In this document: positions 23,199 through 30,423 of the stretch, one piece after another
Layout of the letters: each line of letters starts with the position of its first letter
Numbering within the stretch: position 1 is the stretch's first letter
NCBI GenBank assembly: GCA_947090235.1
Contig: CAMUNJ010000002.1
Span: forward strand, 1 to 33,095
Source of the DNA: an uncultured Bacillota bacterium
GTDB taxonomy: Bacteria; Bacillota; Clostridia; Christensenellales; UBA1242
DNA: 33,095 bases
Reading direction: 5' to 3'
Notes under the pieces: generated by a model
Database searches by the model: none
Told to the model about the DNA's origin: nothing
What the model saw: only the letters and a program-made list of their open reading frames with translations
Translations under genes and position numbers: made by a program

Positions 23199-24629
23199 GT
23201 GAAAAAAAGACTGCCTTGGATTACTAAATTATGCTATGGCTTTGGTGGGCTTGGCTATAACTCAATGTCTCAAACATTGGGTAATTTTATAATGTTCTTT
23301 GGTACTTCGATTATGGGTATTCCTGGCACAATGGTTGGTATTGCAGTGGCTATATCATCGCTTTGGGACGGGGTAAGTGACCCGTTAGTTGGTTATTTGA
23401 GTGATAACACTAGAAATAAGTTTTTTGGCCGTAGACTGGGATATATGCTGTGTGGCTGCATAGCAATTGCATGTTTAAATATTTTAATTTGGTCTATGCC
23501 GTCAAGTTTTGGCATTTGGGGCAAGTTTTTCTGGCTTTTATTTTTTATGCTTGCAATAGAAACCGCTTGTACTTTTTTTAGTACACCATTTTCTGCTTTG
23601 GCTATAGACATAGCACCGGACTACAATGAGCAGTCAAAAATTCAAGGCTATAAAACAGTTTTTAATATTGTTGGCATGATTTTGCCAAGTATAATGCTTT
23701 ACTTTTTTATGCCATCTATTTCGTTGGGGGTACAAACCGATTTCAGCCAACGCGGTTATGTAAATATGGCTTATATAAATTCCTTGTTAGTACTTTGTTG
23801 TGGTTTTGTTGCAATTTTTGGCTCGCTTAGAAATGCTAGACATAGTCCTAATTTCACGGCTCATGGCGAGAAAGAAAAATTTAGCATGAAAAAACTTCTT
23901 GGTGGCTATTTTGAAGTAATAAAAAAGAAGAATTTTAGGGCTATTATTCTTGGTTATGCAATGGCTACAGTAGCGTCTGCTTTTTTAATGAGTGTAGGTA
24001 TGCATTTATTTACTTATTGTTATCACTTTTCAAGTGCTCAAATTTCTGTCATGTTGATTGCTCTTTTTGGTGGGGCAATTGCATCACAGCCTTTATGGGT
24101 AAGTATGGCAAAAAAGTATGACAAGAAAAAAGCCTTGATAATTGCGTTGTCAGTTATTCTTTTAGGCATTAGTTTAACGCTTTTAACCTTTTTATTTAGG
24201 GACTATGTTGTAACTCAAACTATGTTTTGGTGTGTGCTTATTTGTATTATGACTTGCGGAGTTGGATTAGGGGCTATGTATAGCCTACCTATGTCTATGT
24301 ATGCAGATGTTGTCACATTGGAAATGTATGAGACTGGACAAAATAATGCTGGTTCATATACAGGTTATTATACTTTCACATATAATCTTGCCAATTCGGT
24401 TAGTTTATTGTTAATTGGATTGATGTTAGATTTTATAAAGTTTGATTCAACTCAGCCTGTTCAAGCAATGTCCGTACAAAATGGATTAGGTACAATTGTT
24501 TTTTGTGGGTGTTCAATAGCCCTAGCATTGTCTATTTTGATCTTTTCAAAATTCTCAATAAAGAGAAGCGATGTATTAAAAACACAACTTAAAATTAATA
24601 TAGCCAAGAAGGCATTAAAAGAGGAATAA
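23199..24629 (+). CDS. GPH/MFS-type sugar:cation symporter family protein
   Basis: A 476-aa membrane protein with about 12 spans. The N-terminus (KLCYGFGGLGYNSMSQTLGN) and the cytoplasmic loop WDGVSDPLVGYLSDNTRNKF, directly followed by FGRRLGY, match the GPH (MelB-like) branch of the major facilitator superfamily, where DPxxGxxxDxT...GRRR is conserved. Members import glycosides with Na+ or H+; the substrate is unknown here. The GTG at 23199 is the only plausible start and has no clear Shine-Dalgarno. No glycosidase gene is adjacent, which would be usual for this family. Confidence 0.85.
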   Translation: MKKRLPWITKLCYGFGGLGYNSMSQTLGNFIMFFGTSIMGIPGTMVGIAVAISSLWDGVSDPLVGYLSDNTRNKFFGRRLGYMLCGCIAIACLNILIWSMPSSFGIWGKFFWLLFFMLAIETACTFFSTPFSALAIDIAPDYNEQSKIQGYKTVFNIVGMILPSIMLYFFMPSISLGVQTDFSQRGYVNMAYINSLLVLCCGFVAIFGSLRNARHSPNFTAHGEKEKFSMKKLLGGYFEVIKKKNFRAIILGYAMATVASAFLMSVGMHLFTYCYHFSSAQISVMLIALFGGAIASQPLWVSMAKKYDKKKALIIALSVILLGISLTLLTFLFRDYVVTQTMFWCVLICIMTCGVGLGAMYSLPMSMYADVVTLEMYETGQNNAGSYTGYYTFTYNLANSVSLLLIGLMLDFIKFDSTQPVQAMSVQNGLGTIVFCGCSIALALSILIFSKFSIKRSDVLKTQLKINIAKKALKEE

Positions 24630-24660
24630 AAAAAGGATAGGTAAATTGCCTATCCTTTTT
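24630..24660 (+). terminator. Terminator of the GPH transporter gene
   Basis: AAAAAGGATAGG pairs with CCTATCCTTTTT, with a 7-base loop. Confidence 0.93.
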
Positions 24661-24735
24661 ACTCATTTGTTATTCCGCCCGTTCGACTCCCGCTTACTTT
24701 GTTCGCCTTTTGCTGTCGCAAAAGTTGTAGCCTAC

Positions 24736-24758
24736 AAAAAAACTCGCCGAAGCGAGTT
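24736..24758 (-). terminator. Terminator of tRNA-Glu
   Basis: On the minus strand, AACTCGC-TTCG-GCGAGTT (stem 24758-24741) with a UUCG tetraloop is followed by a T-run (24740-24736). Confidence 0.92.
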
Positions 24759-24763
24759 ATTTT

Positions 24764-24838
24764 TGGTAGCCTCCAGGGGAGTCGAACCCCTCATTCCGCC
24801 GTGAAAGGGCGATGTCTTAACCGATTGACCAGGAGGCC
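24764..24838 (-). tRNA. tRNA-Glu (anticodon UUC)
   Basis: A 75-base cloverleaf on the minus strand with the CCA end encoded. The acceptor GGCCTCC pairs with GGAGGCT (one G-U). The D-arm contains GGTCAATCGGTTAAGAC. The anticodon loop CTTTCAC gives UUC between TCGCC and GGCGG. The T-arm GGGG-TTCGACT-CCCC is perfect. It has its own consensus promoter and terminator. Confidence 0.96.
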
Positions 24839-24849
24839 ATATTTATAAA

Positions 24850-24876
24850 GTCATGTGTTTTTTTACGACACATGAC
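24850..24876. repeat. Perfect 9-bp inverted repeat upstream of tRNA-Glu
   Basis: GTCATGTGT (24850-24858) and ACACATGAC (24868-24876) around a 9-base loop. It lies between the tRNA promoter and the tRNA 5' end, and downstream of comF, so it may be the comF terminator or a processing hairpin in the pre-tRNA leader. Confidence 0.7.
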
Positions 24877-24878
24877 CT

Positions 24879-24907
24879 ATTATATAGAAATTGGGTTTTG
24901 TTGTCAA
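24879..24907 (-). promoter_or_regulatory. Consensus promoter of tRNA-Glu
   Basis: On the minus strand: TTGACA (24907-24902), a 17-bp spacer and TATAAT (24884-24879), a perfect match. It lies just downstream of comF. Confidence 0.88.
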
Positions 24908-24925
24908 GAGTTTTTTTAAAATTTT

Positions 24926-25780
24926 TCATTTATATTTGCTTTTTTTGAAAATATTTTTGAAAAAATCTTTAATTCTTTTTTTATTTCTTTTTTCAAGTTC
25001 GCGTCTTGCGATTGTTGTAACATATATATTATGTGCTTTAGATTTAAGTTTTTCGGCAATTGCATTCATGGTTGAGCAAGTAGTTAGTACATCATCTACA
25101 ATAAGTACATTTTTATCTTTAAATATCTCTAAGTTTTTAAATTCTAGACTATCGCGAATGTTTTTTCTTCGCTGTGCAAAGTTTAAAGTTTTTTGTTGTT
25201 TTGAATACTTAGTTTTCAAAACACTTGTAGTATTTACTGGCACATTAAATTCTTTACCAATTTCATTTGCAAGCAGTTCGGCTTGATTATATCCACGGCG
25301 TCTAATTGTTTTTGGGTGAGAAGGAACTGGAACTATGATATCAAAAGTTATACTTGCTTGTTTGATTGCATCACACATATATTTGGTGAATGTTTTAGTT
25401 AAGAATTTTCCGTTATCATCTTTAAATCTAAGAATTGCACCTTTGGTAGTTTTGTTATAAATAAAAGGACAAAAGGCTTTATCAAATTTGGGTGGAATAA
25501 TATTTTTATTGCTTCTATCACAATATGAACATATTTCGCGAGAATCATGAACGCGAACATCACAAATTCGGCAACGATGACCATCGTTTAGAATATCTTT
25601 TTTAGCACATTCTTGACAATAGGGTTTGTCCTCAAAGTCAGGAATGTCATTTCCACAAAAAATACACTTTAAATTTTGCGGAAAAAGAATGTCAAGAGTA
25701 AATGCTCCACTCTTGACAAAAAACTTTTTTATTTTGTTTTCCTTTAATTCTTTTACCTTTTTATCTTTTGTCATTTCCAT
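24926..25780 (-). CDS. comF: ComF-family amidophosphoribosyltransferase-like protein
   Basis: A 284-aa protein. The N-terminal part carries four CxxC pairs (C39/C42, C55/C58, C70/C73, C84/C87), consistent with a double zinc-ribbon. The C-terminal half is a PRTase fold: VPVPSHPKTIRRRGYNQAEL, then KQQKTLNFAQRRKNI, and the PRPP loop VLIVDDVLTTCST (about 226-238). In competent bacteria ComF supports uptake of single-stranded DNA. Other com genes are not in this window, so competence is not shown. It begins 5 bases after the cysS stop and has no clear Shine-Dalgarno, suggesting coupling to cysS. Confidence 0.9.
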   Translation of the reverse strand: MEMTKDKKVKELKENKIKKFFVKSGAFTLDILFPQNLKCIFCGNDIPDFEDKPYCQECAKKDILNDGHRCRICDVRVHDSREICSYCDRSNKNIIPPKFDKAFCPFIYNKTTKGAILRFKDDNGKFLTKTFTKYMCDAIKQASITFDIIVPVPSHPKTIRRRGYNQAELLANEIGKEFNVPVNTTSVLKTKYSKQQKTLNFAQRRKNIRDSLEFKNLEIFKDKNVLIVDDVLTTCSTMNAIAEKLKSKAHNIYVTTIARRELEKRNKKRIKDFFKNIFKKSKYK

Positions 25781-25785
25781 ATACT

Positions 25786-27171
25786 TTAGTTTTTAACAAT
25801 TTGATAACCATCTTTGCTGTCTTTGATGGTGTAGCCTTTTTGTGTTAAAATATTGCGAAGTTCATCGGCTTTTGCCCAATCTTTGTTGACTTTTGCCTGC
25901 CAACGCTCCTGTGCTAAGTTTTTTATTTCTTCTGGTATAGAAATTGTTTGTTCTTTTAATAAATCTAATGCCAAGACTTCATCAAACTTTTCTATCAACT
26001 TGCGTTTAGTTAAGTCGCTAGCATTGCTTTTTAATGAATCGTACACGACAGTTATTGCAGATGAAGTATTTATATTGTCTTCAAGTGCAATTTTAAATTT
26101 TTGTATAAATTCATCATAAATTTCTTGTTCAAACTCACCATTATTAGATAATGATAATACTTTATCTTTCAATTTATCATATTCGATTTTTGCTCCGTCA
26201 AGTCTGTCATAAGAAAATACAAGAGGATTTTGATAATGAGATTTTAAAGTAAAAAATCTATAAACAAGAGGGTTATAGCCCTTTTCTTGTAATAGAGAAA
26301 CCGTCAAAAATTCTCCCTTACTTTTACTCATTTTTCCGCTCTCAGTATTTAAATGCTCAACATGGAACCAATAATTGCACCATTTATGACCAAGATAACT
26401 TTCACTTTGAGCAATTTCGTTTGTATGATGTGGGAATTTGTTATCTACGCCACCACAATGAATATCTAAGAAATCACCAAGATATTTATGTGAAATTCCG
26501 CTACATTCAATGTGCCAACCTGGATAGCCCAAACCCCAAGGACTATTCCATTTGAGTTCTTGTTCAGTAAATTTTGATTTAGTAAACCATAATGCAAAGT
26601 CGGCTTGATTGCGTTTGCCATGATCTTCTTCAACGCCTTCTCGAACTCCGACAAGCATGTCGTCTGATTTATGATTTGTTAGAGAATAATAATTTTCAAG
26701 TTTGCTTACATCAAAATAAACATTACCGTCCGAAATGTATGCATAACCTTTTTCTAGTAGAGTGGAAATAATATTTATATATTCGTCAATACAACTTGTT
26801 GCAGGTACAACTATTTCAGGCCATTTGATATTGAGTTTTTTGCAGTCTTCTTTAAAACATTCTGTGTAATATTGAGCAATTTGTAAAACTGTTTTATGTT
26901 CACGCTCTGCGCCTAATAACATTTTGTCTTCACCATTATCGCTATCGCCAGTCAAGTGACCAACATCTGTTATATTCATGGCTCTAGTCACATGATAACC
27001 TAAAAAGGTTAAAGTTCTTTCCAAAACATCTTCCATTATATAACTGCGTAAATTTCCTATATGAGCAAAATGATAAACAGTAGGGCCACAAGTATACATT
27101 TTAACCTTGCCTTCTTCTATTGGTTTGAATATCTCTTTTTGCCTTGTTAAAGAATTGTAGATTTTTAACAT
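25786..27171 (-). CDS. cysS: Cysteinyl-tRNA synthetase
   Basis: A 461-aa class I synthetase of normal length. Key features are C28 in YTCGPTVY, the HIGH-type HIGN (37-40), the zinc ligands C223 (WHIECSG), C239 and H248/H249 with E252 (CGGVDNKFPHHTNEIAQSE), and KMSKS (280-284). The C-terminal helical bundle and the anticodon-binding end (WQAKVNKDWAKADELRNIL) are intact. AAAAGGA precedes the ATG. comF follows in the same transcript. Confidence 0.98.
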   Translation of the reverse strand: MLKIYNSLTRQKEIFKPIEEGKVKMYTCGPTVYHFAHIGNLRSYIMEDVLERTLTFLGYHVTRAMNITDVGHLTGDSDNGEDKMLLGAEREHKTVLQIAQYYTECFKEDCKKLNIKWPEIVVPATSCIDEYINIISTLLEKGYAYISDGNVYFDVSKLENYYSLTNHKSDDMLVGVREGVEEDHGKRNQADFALWFTKSKFTEQELKWNSPWGLGYPGWHIECSGISHKYLGDFLDIHCGGVDNKFPHHTNEIAQSESYLGHKWCNYWFHVEHLNTESGKMSKSKGEFLTVSLLQEKGYNPLVYRFFTLKSHYQNPLVFSYDRLDGAKIEYDKLKDKVLSLSNNGEFEQEIYDEFIQKFKIALEDNINTSSAITVVYDSLKSNASDLTKRKLIEKFDEVLALDLLKEQTISIPEEIKNLAQERWQAKVNKDWAKADELRNILTQKGYTIKDSKDGYQIVKN

Positions 27172-27227
27172 TTTTATTTTCCTTTTATAAAATATTGGTC
27201 TTTTCTTTAATTTTTATGATTTCTTAA

Positions 27228-27250
27228 TAAAAAAAGCCACATTTATGGCT
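27228..27250 (-). terminator. Terminator of the MarR-type gene
   Basis: On the minus strand, AGCCA (27250-27246) pairs with TGGCT (27239-27235), then seven T (27234-27228). The stem overlaps the stop codon. Confidence 0.75.
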
Positions 27251-27632
27251 AAACAATTTTATTGAGAAAATCACATAGCACATTCAAAGAATGATCAACT
27301 TCTAATGATGTAGTGCCAATTTTTTCTTCTATTTGTTTTTTGTAAGCCTCAAGTTCTTGCTTTCCTTTTTGAGTTAAACAAATAGTACGACATCGTCTGT
27401 CGATTTCTGTTGATTTGATTTCAATAATACCTTCTTTAGCAAGTTCAGTGGTCATGAGAGCAAAGTTGGATTTTTTTATTCCAAGTTTTTCTATAATCAT
27501 ACTAACGGAAAGATTTTGATAAACCTCTGCCATATACAAAACTTTCAGCCTTAATAAGCCCGAACTTGATTTACTTTTTAACAAATTTTCGCTTAGAGCA
27601 GTTAGTTCTAAGAATTTTCCTGCGTTGTCCAT
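27249..27632 (-). CDS. MarR-family transcriptional regulator
   Basis: A 127-aa winged-helix protein. The pattern SGLLRLKVLYMAEVYQNLSV, then MIIEKLGIKKSNFALMTTEL (recognition helix), then EGIIEIKSTEIDRRCRTICL (the wing, with the DRR of the family) and TQKGKQELEAY matches MarR regulators. These usually repress a nearby gene and respond to small molecules. It is divergent from recD2, with 85 bases between the starts. The ATG at 27632 lies 4 bases downstream of the predicted transcription start (from the promoter at 27643-27671), so the mRNA has almost no leader; the longer in-frame start at 27671 is upstream of that promoter. Confidence 0.85.
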   Translation of the reverse strand: MDNAGKFLELTALSENLLKSKSSSGLLRLKVLYMAEVYQNLSVSMIIEKLGIKKSNFALMTTELAKEGIIEIKSTEIDRRCRTICLTQKGKQELEAYKKQIEEKIGTTSLEVDHSLNVLCDFLNKIV

Positions 27633-27642
27633 AACTATATTA

Positions 27643-27671
27643 AGTATATATAAATTTTTTTTCTTTTGCAA
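27643..27671 (-). promoter_or_regulatory. Promoter of the MarR-type gene
   Basis: On the minus strand: TTGCAA (27671-27666), a 17-bp spacer and TATACT (27648-27643). Confidence 0.65.
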
Positions 27672-27681
27672 GCGTTTTTGC

Positions 27682-27711
27682 TTGATTTTTGTTATTTAAA
27701 GGTATTAAAAT
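27682..27711 (+). promoter_or_regulatory. Promoter of recD2
   Basis: TTGATT (27682-27687), an 18-bp spacer and TAAAAT (27706-27711). Predicted transcription start is at about 27718, the first base of the ATG. Confidence 0.65.
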
Positions 27712-27717
27712 AAAACT

Positions 27718-29946
27718 ATGATCGTTTCTGGCTCTATAGAAGAAATCATATTTAGAAATGAACAAAATGGCTATACCGTTATGATAGTTGACTTTAAAGG
27801 TACTTCTGTGACTGCCGTTGGCAAGATGGTGGCTACAAATATCGGTGAAAATGTTTCTTTGGAAGGCGAATTTGTAAATAACAATAAATATGGTTATCAA
27901 TTTTCTTTTAATAATTATGAGGTGATATTACCAACTTCTCTATCTGGAATAGAGAGGTATTTGTCGTCTGGGCTTATTAAAGGTGTTGGGCCGATTACTG
28001 CAAAAAATATTGTTAAACATTTTGGAAAAGATACTTTTGATATTATTGAAATGAGCCCTGCAAGTTTAGCCGAAATAAAAAATATAAGCATGAAAAAAGC
28101 ACTTGAGATAGGTGAAAAATTTAAAGAACTTAAAAAAATGCAAAATTCTGTAATGTTTTTGCAAAAATATAATATTTCAACTAATATGGCTTTAAAAATT
28201 TACGAAATTTATGGAGATAGAACTGTTGATGTTGTTAAAAACAATCCATATAGATTGGTTGAAGATGTTGAAGGTATTGGTTTTTTGACTGCGGACAAAA
28301 TTGCAAAAAGCATTGGTATTCCAGCCGACAGCGAGTTTAGAGTTAGAGCAGGTTTATTGCATAGTTTAAATTCTTCTGTTGAAAAAAGTGGAAATACTTT
28401 TTTGCCAAAAACCATGTTACTTTCTTTAGCACAAAAATTACTAGAACTTGATGAGATAGAATACAAAGAACTTTATATACAAGCACTTGATAGTTTAACT
28501 TTAGATAAAACTTGTATGATTTTTTGGTATGAAAATTATGAAGTGGTTATGCTTACTAAATATTATTTTTACGAAAGTATAGTTGCAAAAAAACTTTGTT
28601 TACTAAACTGCAATACTGTTGAAGAAAAATATATTTTACATGACGAAATATCTCATTTTGAGCAAAAGCAAAAAATAACTTTTCATGAAGAACAAAAAAA
28701 CGCAATCATCAACTCTATAAATAATGGGGTATCAGTGATAACAGGAGGACCTGGTACTGGTAAAACAACAATAATAAAGTGTATTATAGAAATATTAAGC
28801 CAACACAAAAAAGAATTTATGCTTTTAGCACCTACTGGCAGGGCTTCTAAGCGAATGAGCGATTCAACGGGACATGAAGCAAAGACTATTCATAGGGCTT
28901 TGGAAGTTGGAGAAGGTGGGGTTGGGCAATTTGTTCACAACGAAAAAAATCCTTTCAAAACAGATTGTGTTATAGTTGACGAAGTTTCTATGGTTGATGT
29001 TGCTTTAATGGCAAGTTTATGTAAAGCATTACCAAGAGATTGCAAACTTATCTTGGTTGGTGATAAGGACCAACTTCCTAGCGTTGGGGCAGGGAATGTT
29101 TTGGATGACATAATAAAGTGTGAAAAGATAAATGTTAGTATGTTGACAAAGATTTTTAGGCAGGCTGATAATAGCCTAATTATTTCGAATGCTCATCTTA
29201 TTAATGATGGGAAAATGCCTATAATAGATAATTCATCTAAAGATTTTTTCTTTGAAGAACGAGGAGATTTGAACATTATAAAAAATTCGGTTATCAATAT
29301 GGTTTGTGAGCGTTTACCAAAATTTACAGGATTAGATTCAACTCAAATTCAAGTGCTTGCTCCTATGAAGGCTGGAGTTTGTGGAATAGACAACTTGAAC
29401 AGAAGTTTGCAAGATAGAATAAATCCATCTAGCATAACAAAGCAAGAGATTCAAGTTGGAGAAACAATATTTAGAGTTGGTGATAAAGTTATGCAAACTT
29501 CTAATAATTATAATCTTGTTTGGACACGCTTGAATGGGTTTATCGAAGAAGAAGGCGAAGGTGTATTTAATGGTGATATCGGTTTTATTGAGGCAATTGA
29601 TTTTCAAACAGGCGAAACAACAGTTGTTTTTGAGGATGGACGACATTGCGTATATCCAAGGACAGATATAGGTCAACTTTCACTAGCCTATGCAATAACA
29701 ATTCATAAAAGTCAGGGTAGTGAGTTTGATGTTGTTATAATTCCAATTATTTCAGGGCCTCCTATGATATTAACACGCAATTTAATATATACAGCCGTTA
29801 CGCGAGCAAAAAGAATGGTGGTGCTTGTAGGCTTACAAGAAAATTTAAAACGAATGGTCAAAAATAAATATACTGCTCAGCGTTTCACCTTACTAAAACA
29901 CCTAATAAATCAAACTTTTGATGAGATAAACGAACTTTTTAAATAA
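27718..29946 (+). CDS. recD2: RecD2-family (RecD/TraA) helicase
   Basis: A 742-aa superfamily 1B DNA helicase. The N-terminal OB-like part is followed by helix-hairpin-helix repeats (GLIKGVGPITAKNIVKHFG and VEGIGFLTADKIAKSIGI). Motor motifs are Walker A GGPGTGKTT (about 343-351), APTGRASKRM, the Walker B region VIVDEVSMVD, GDKDQLPSVGAG, and the C-terminal LSLAYAITIHKSQGSEFDVV and YTAVTRAKRMVVLVG. RecD2 proteins act in DNA repair and replication-fork maintenance outside RecBCD. The ATG at 27718 has no Shine-Dalgarno and coincides with the predicted transcription start. Confidence 0.95.
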   Translation: MIVSGSIEEIIFRNEQNGYTVMIVDFKGTSVTAVGKMVATNIGENVSLEGEFVNNNKYGYQFSFNNYEVILPTSLSGIERYLSSGLIKGVGPITAKNIVKHFGKDTFDIIEMSPASLAEIKNISMKKALEIGEKFKELKKMQNSVMFLQKYNISTNMALKIYEIYGDRTVDVVKNNPYRLVEDVEGIGFLTADKIAKSIGIPADSEFRVRAGLLHSLNSSVEKSGNTFLPKTMLLSLAQKLLELDEIEYKELYIQALDSLTLDKTCMIFWYENYEVVMLTKYYFYESIVAKKLCLLNCNTVEEKYILHDEISHFEQKQKITFHEEQKNAIINSINNGVSVITGGPGTGKTTIIKCIIEILSQHKKEFMLLAPTGRASKRMSDSTGHEAKTIHRALEVGEGGVGQFVHNEKNPFKTDCVIVDEVSMVDVALMASLCKALPRDCKLILVGDKDQLPSVGAGNVLDDIIKCEKINVSMLTKIFRQADNSLIISNAHLINDGKMPIIDNSSKDFFFEERGDLNIIKNSVINMVCERLPKFTGLDSTQIQVLAPMKAGVCGIDNLNRSLQDRINPSSITKQEIQVGETIFRVGDKVMQTSNNYNLVWTRLNGFIEEEGEGVFNGDIGFIEAIDFQTGETTVVFEDGRHCVYPRTDIGQLSLAYAITIHKSQGSEFDVVIIPIISGPPMILTRNLIYTAVTRAKRMVVLVGLQENLKRMVKNKYTAQRFTLLKHLINQTFDEINELFK

Positions 29947-29967
29947 AAATCGTTTATCTTTTTTTTT
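29925..29967 (+). terminator. Terminator of recD2, left arm inside the gene
   Basis: GATAAACG (29925-29932, within the last recD2 codons) pairs with CGTTTATC (29951-29958), followed by a T9 run (29959-29967). Confidence 0.8.
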
Positions 29968-29989
29968 AAGATATGTTTTCATTATCTAG

Positions 29990-30081
29990 CAATAGTTAGA
30001 CTATTTTTTTGTCGCAAAATTTGGGCGTCATTTGACAAAATTCGCAGTTTTGCAAGATTATAAAAAATATTCTAACTATTG
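29990..30081. promoter_or_regulatory. Separated inverted repeat upstream of the XRE regulator
   Basis: CAATAGTTAGA (29990-30000) and TCTAACTATTG (30071-30081) are perfect 11-bp inverted copies, 70 bp apart. A TTGACA lies between them (about 30033-30038). The right copy is 14 bases from the XRE gene's Shine-Dalgarno, a fitting place for operator half-sites that could loop the promoter. Confidence 0.5.
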
Positions 30082-30105
30082 TGAGAAAATGGAGGCATGA
30101 AAATT

Positions 30106-30309
30106 ATGATAGGTAAAAGATTGAAAGAACTTAGAGTTGAATTTGGGCTTACTCAAGCAAAAGTCGGTGAAGCAATTGGTGTTAGTGAGCCAACTATAAG
30201 TTTGTGGGAGAGTAATAAAAGAGAGCCTAATATCGCAATGCTTACTAAACTTTGTGATTTCTATAATGTCAGTGCAGATTATTTGATTGGCAGAGTAGAT
30301 TTTTATTGA
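30106..30309 (+). CDS. XRE/Cro-family transcriptional regulator
   Basis: A 67-aa single-domain HTH protein: IGKRLKELRVEFGLTQAKVG, then EAIGVSEPTISLWESNKREP and NIAMLTKLCDFYNVSADYLI, which is the complete HTH_3 pattern. The ATG at 30106 is chosen because GGAGG (30091-30095) is 10 bases upstream; the in-frame ATG at 30097 is only one base from it. Such proteins often autoregulate, and the inverted repeat at 29990/30071 is a candidate target. It converges with the large surface gene. Confidence 0.85.
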   Translation: MIGKRLKELRVEFGLTQAKVGEAIGVSEPTISLWESNKREPNIAMLTKLCDFYNVSADYLIGRVDFY

Positions 30310-30381
30310 GTTTTAGATTAATTTAATATCTTTATAATTGCAATTAATTTGCAATAGTTTTTTGCTGCTATTTATTAGAAC

Positions 30382-30416
30382 AAAAAAAGATAAGAGATAT
30401 CTCTTATCTTTTTTTT
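30382..30416. terminator. Bidirectional terminator
   Basis: A fully palindromic GATAAGAGATATCTCTTATC core, A7 on the left and T7 on the right, between the converging XRE and surface-protein genes. Confidence 0.92.
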
Positions 30417-30423
30417 GAAAAGT

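Noticed and set aside
24891..25286. Plus-strand 131-aa ORF opposite comF
   Set aside because: It is antisense to the conserved ComF PRTase region and has the phenylalanine/leucine bias of a shadow frame.
30382..30416. Short palindrome as a possible CRISPR or attachment-site element
   Set aside because: It is a single copy flanked by A and T tracts between converging genes, the normal form of a bidirectional terminator. No CRISPR array was seen anywhere in the window.
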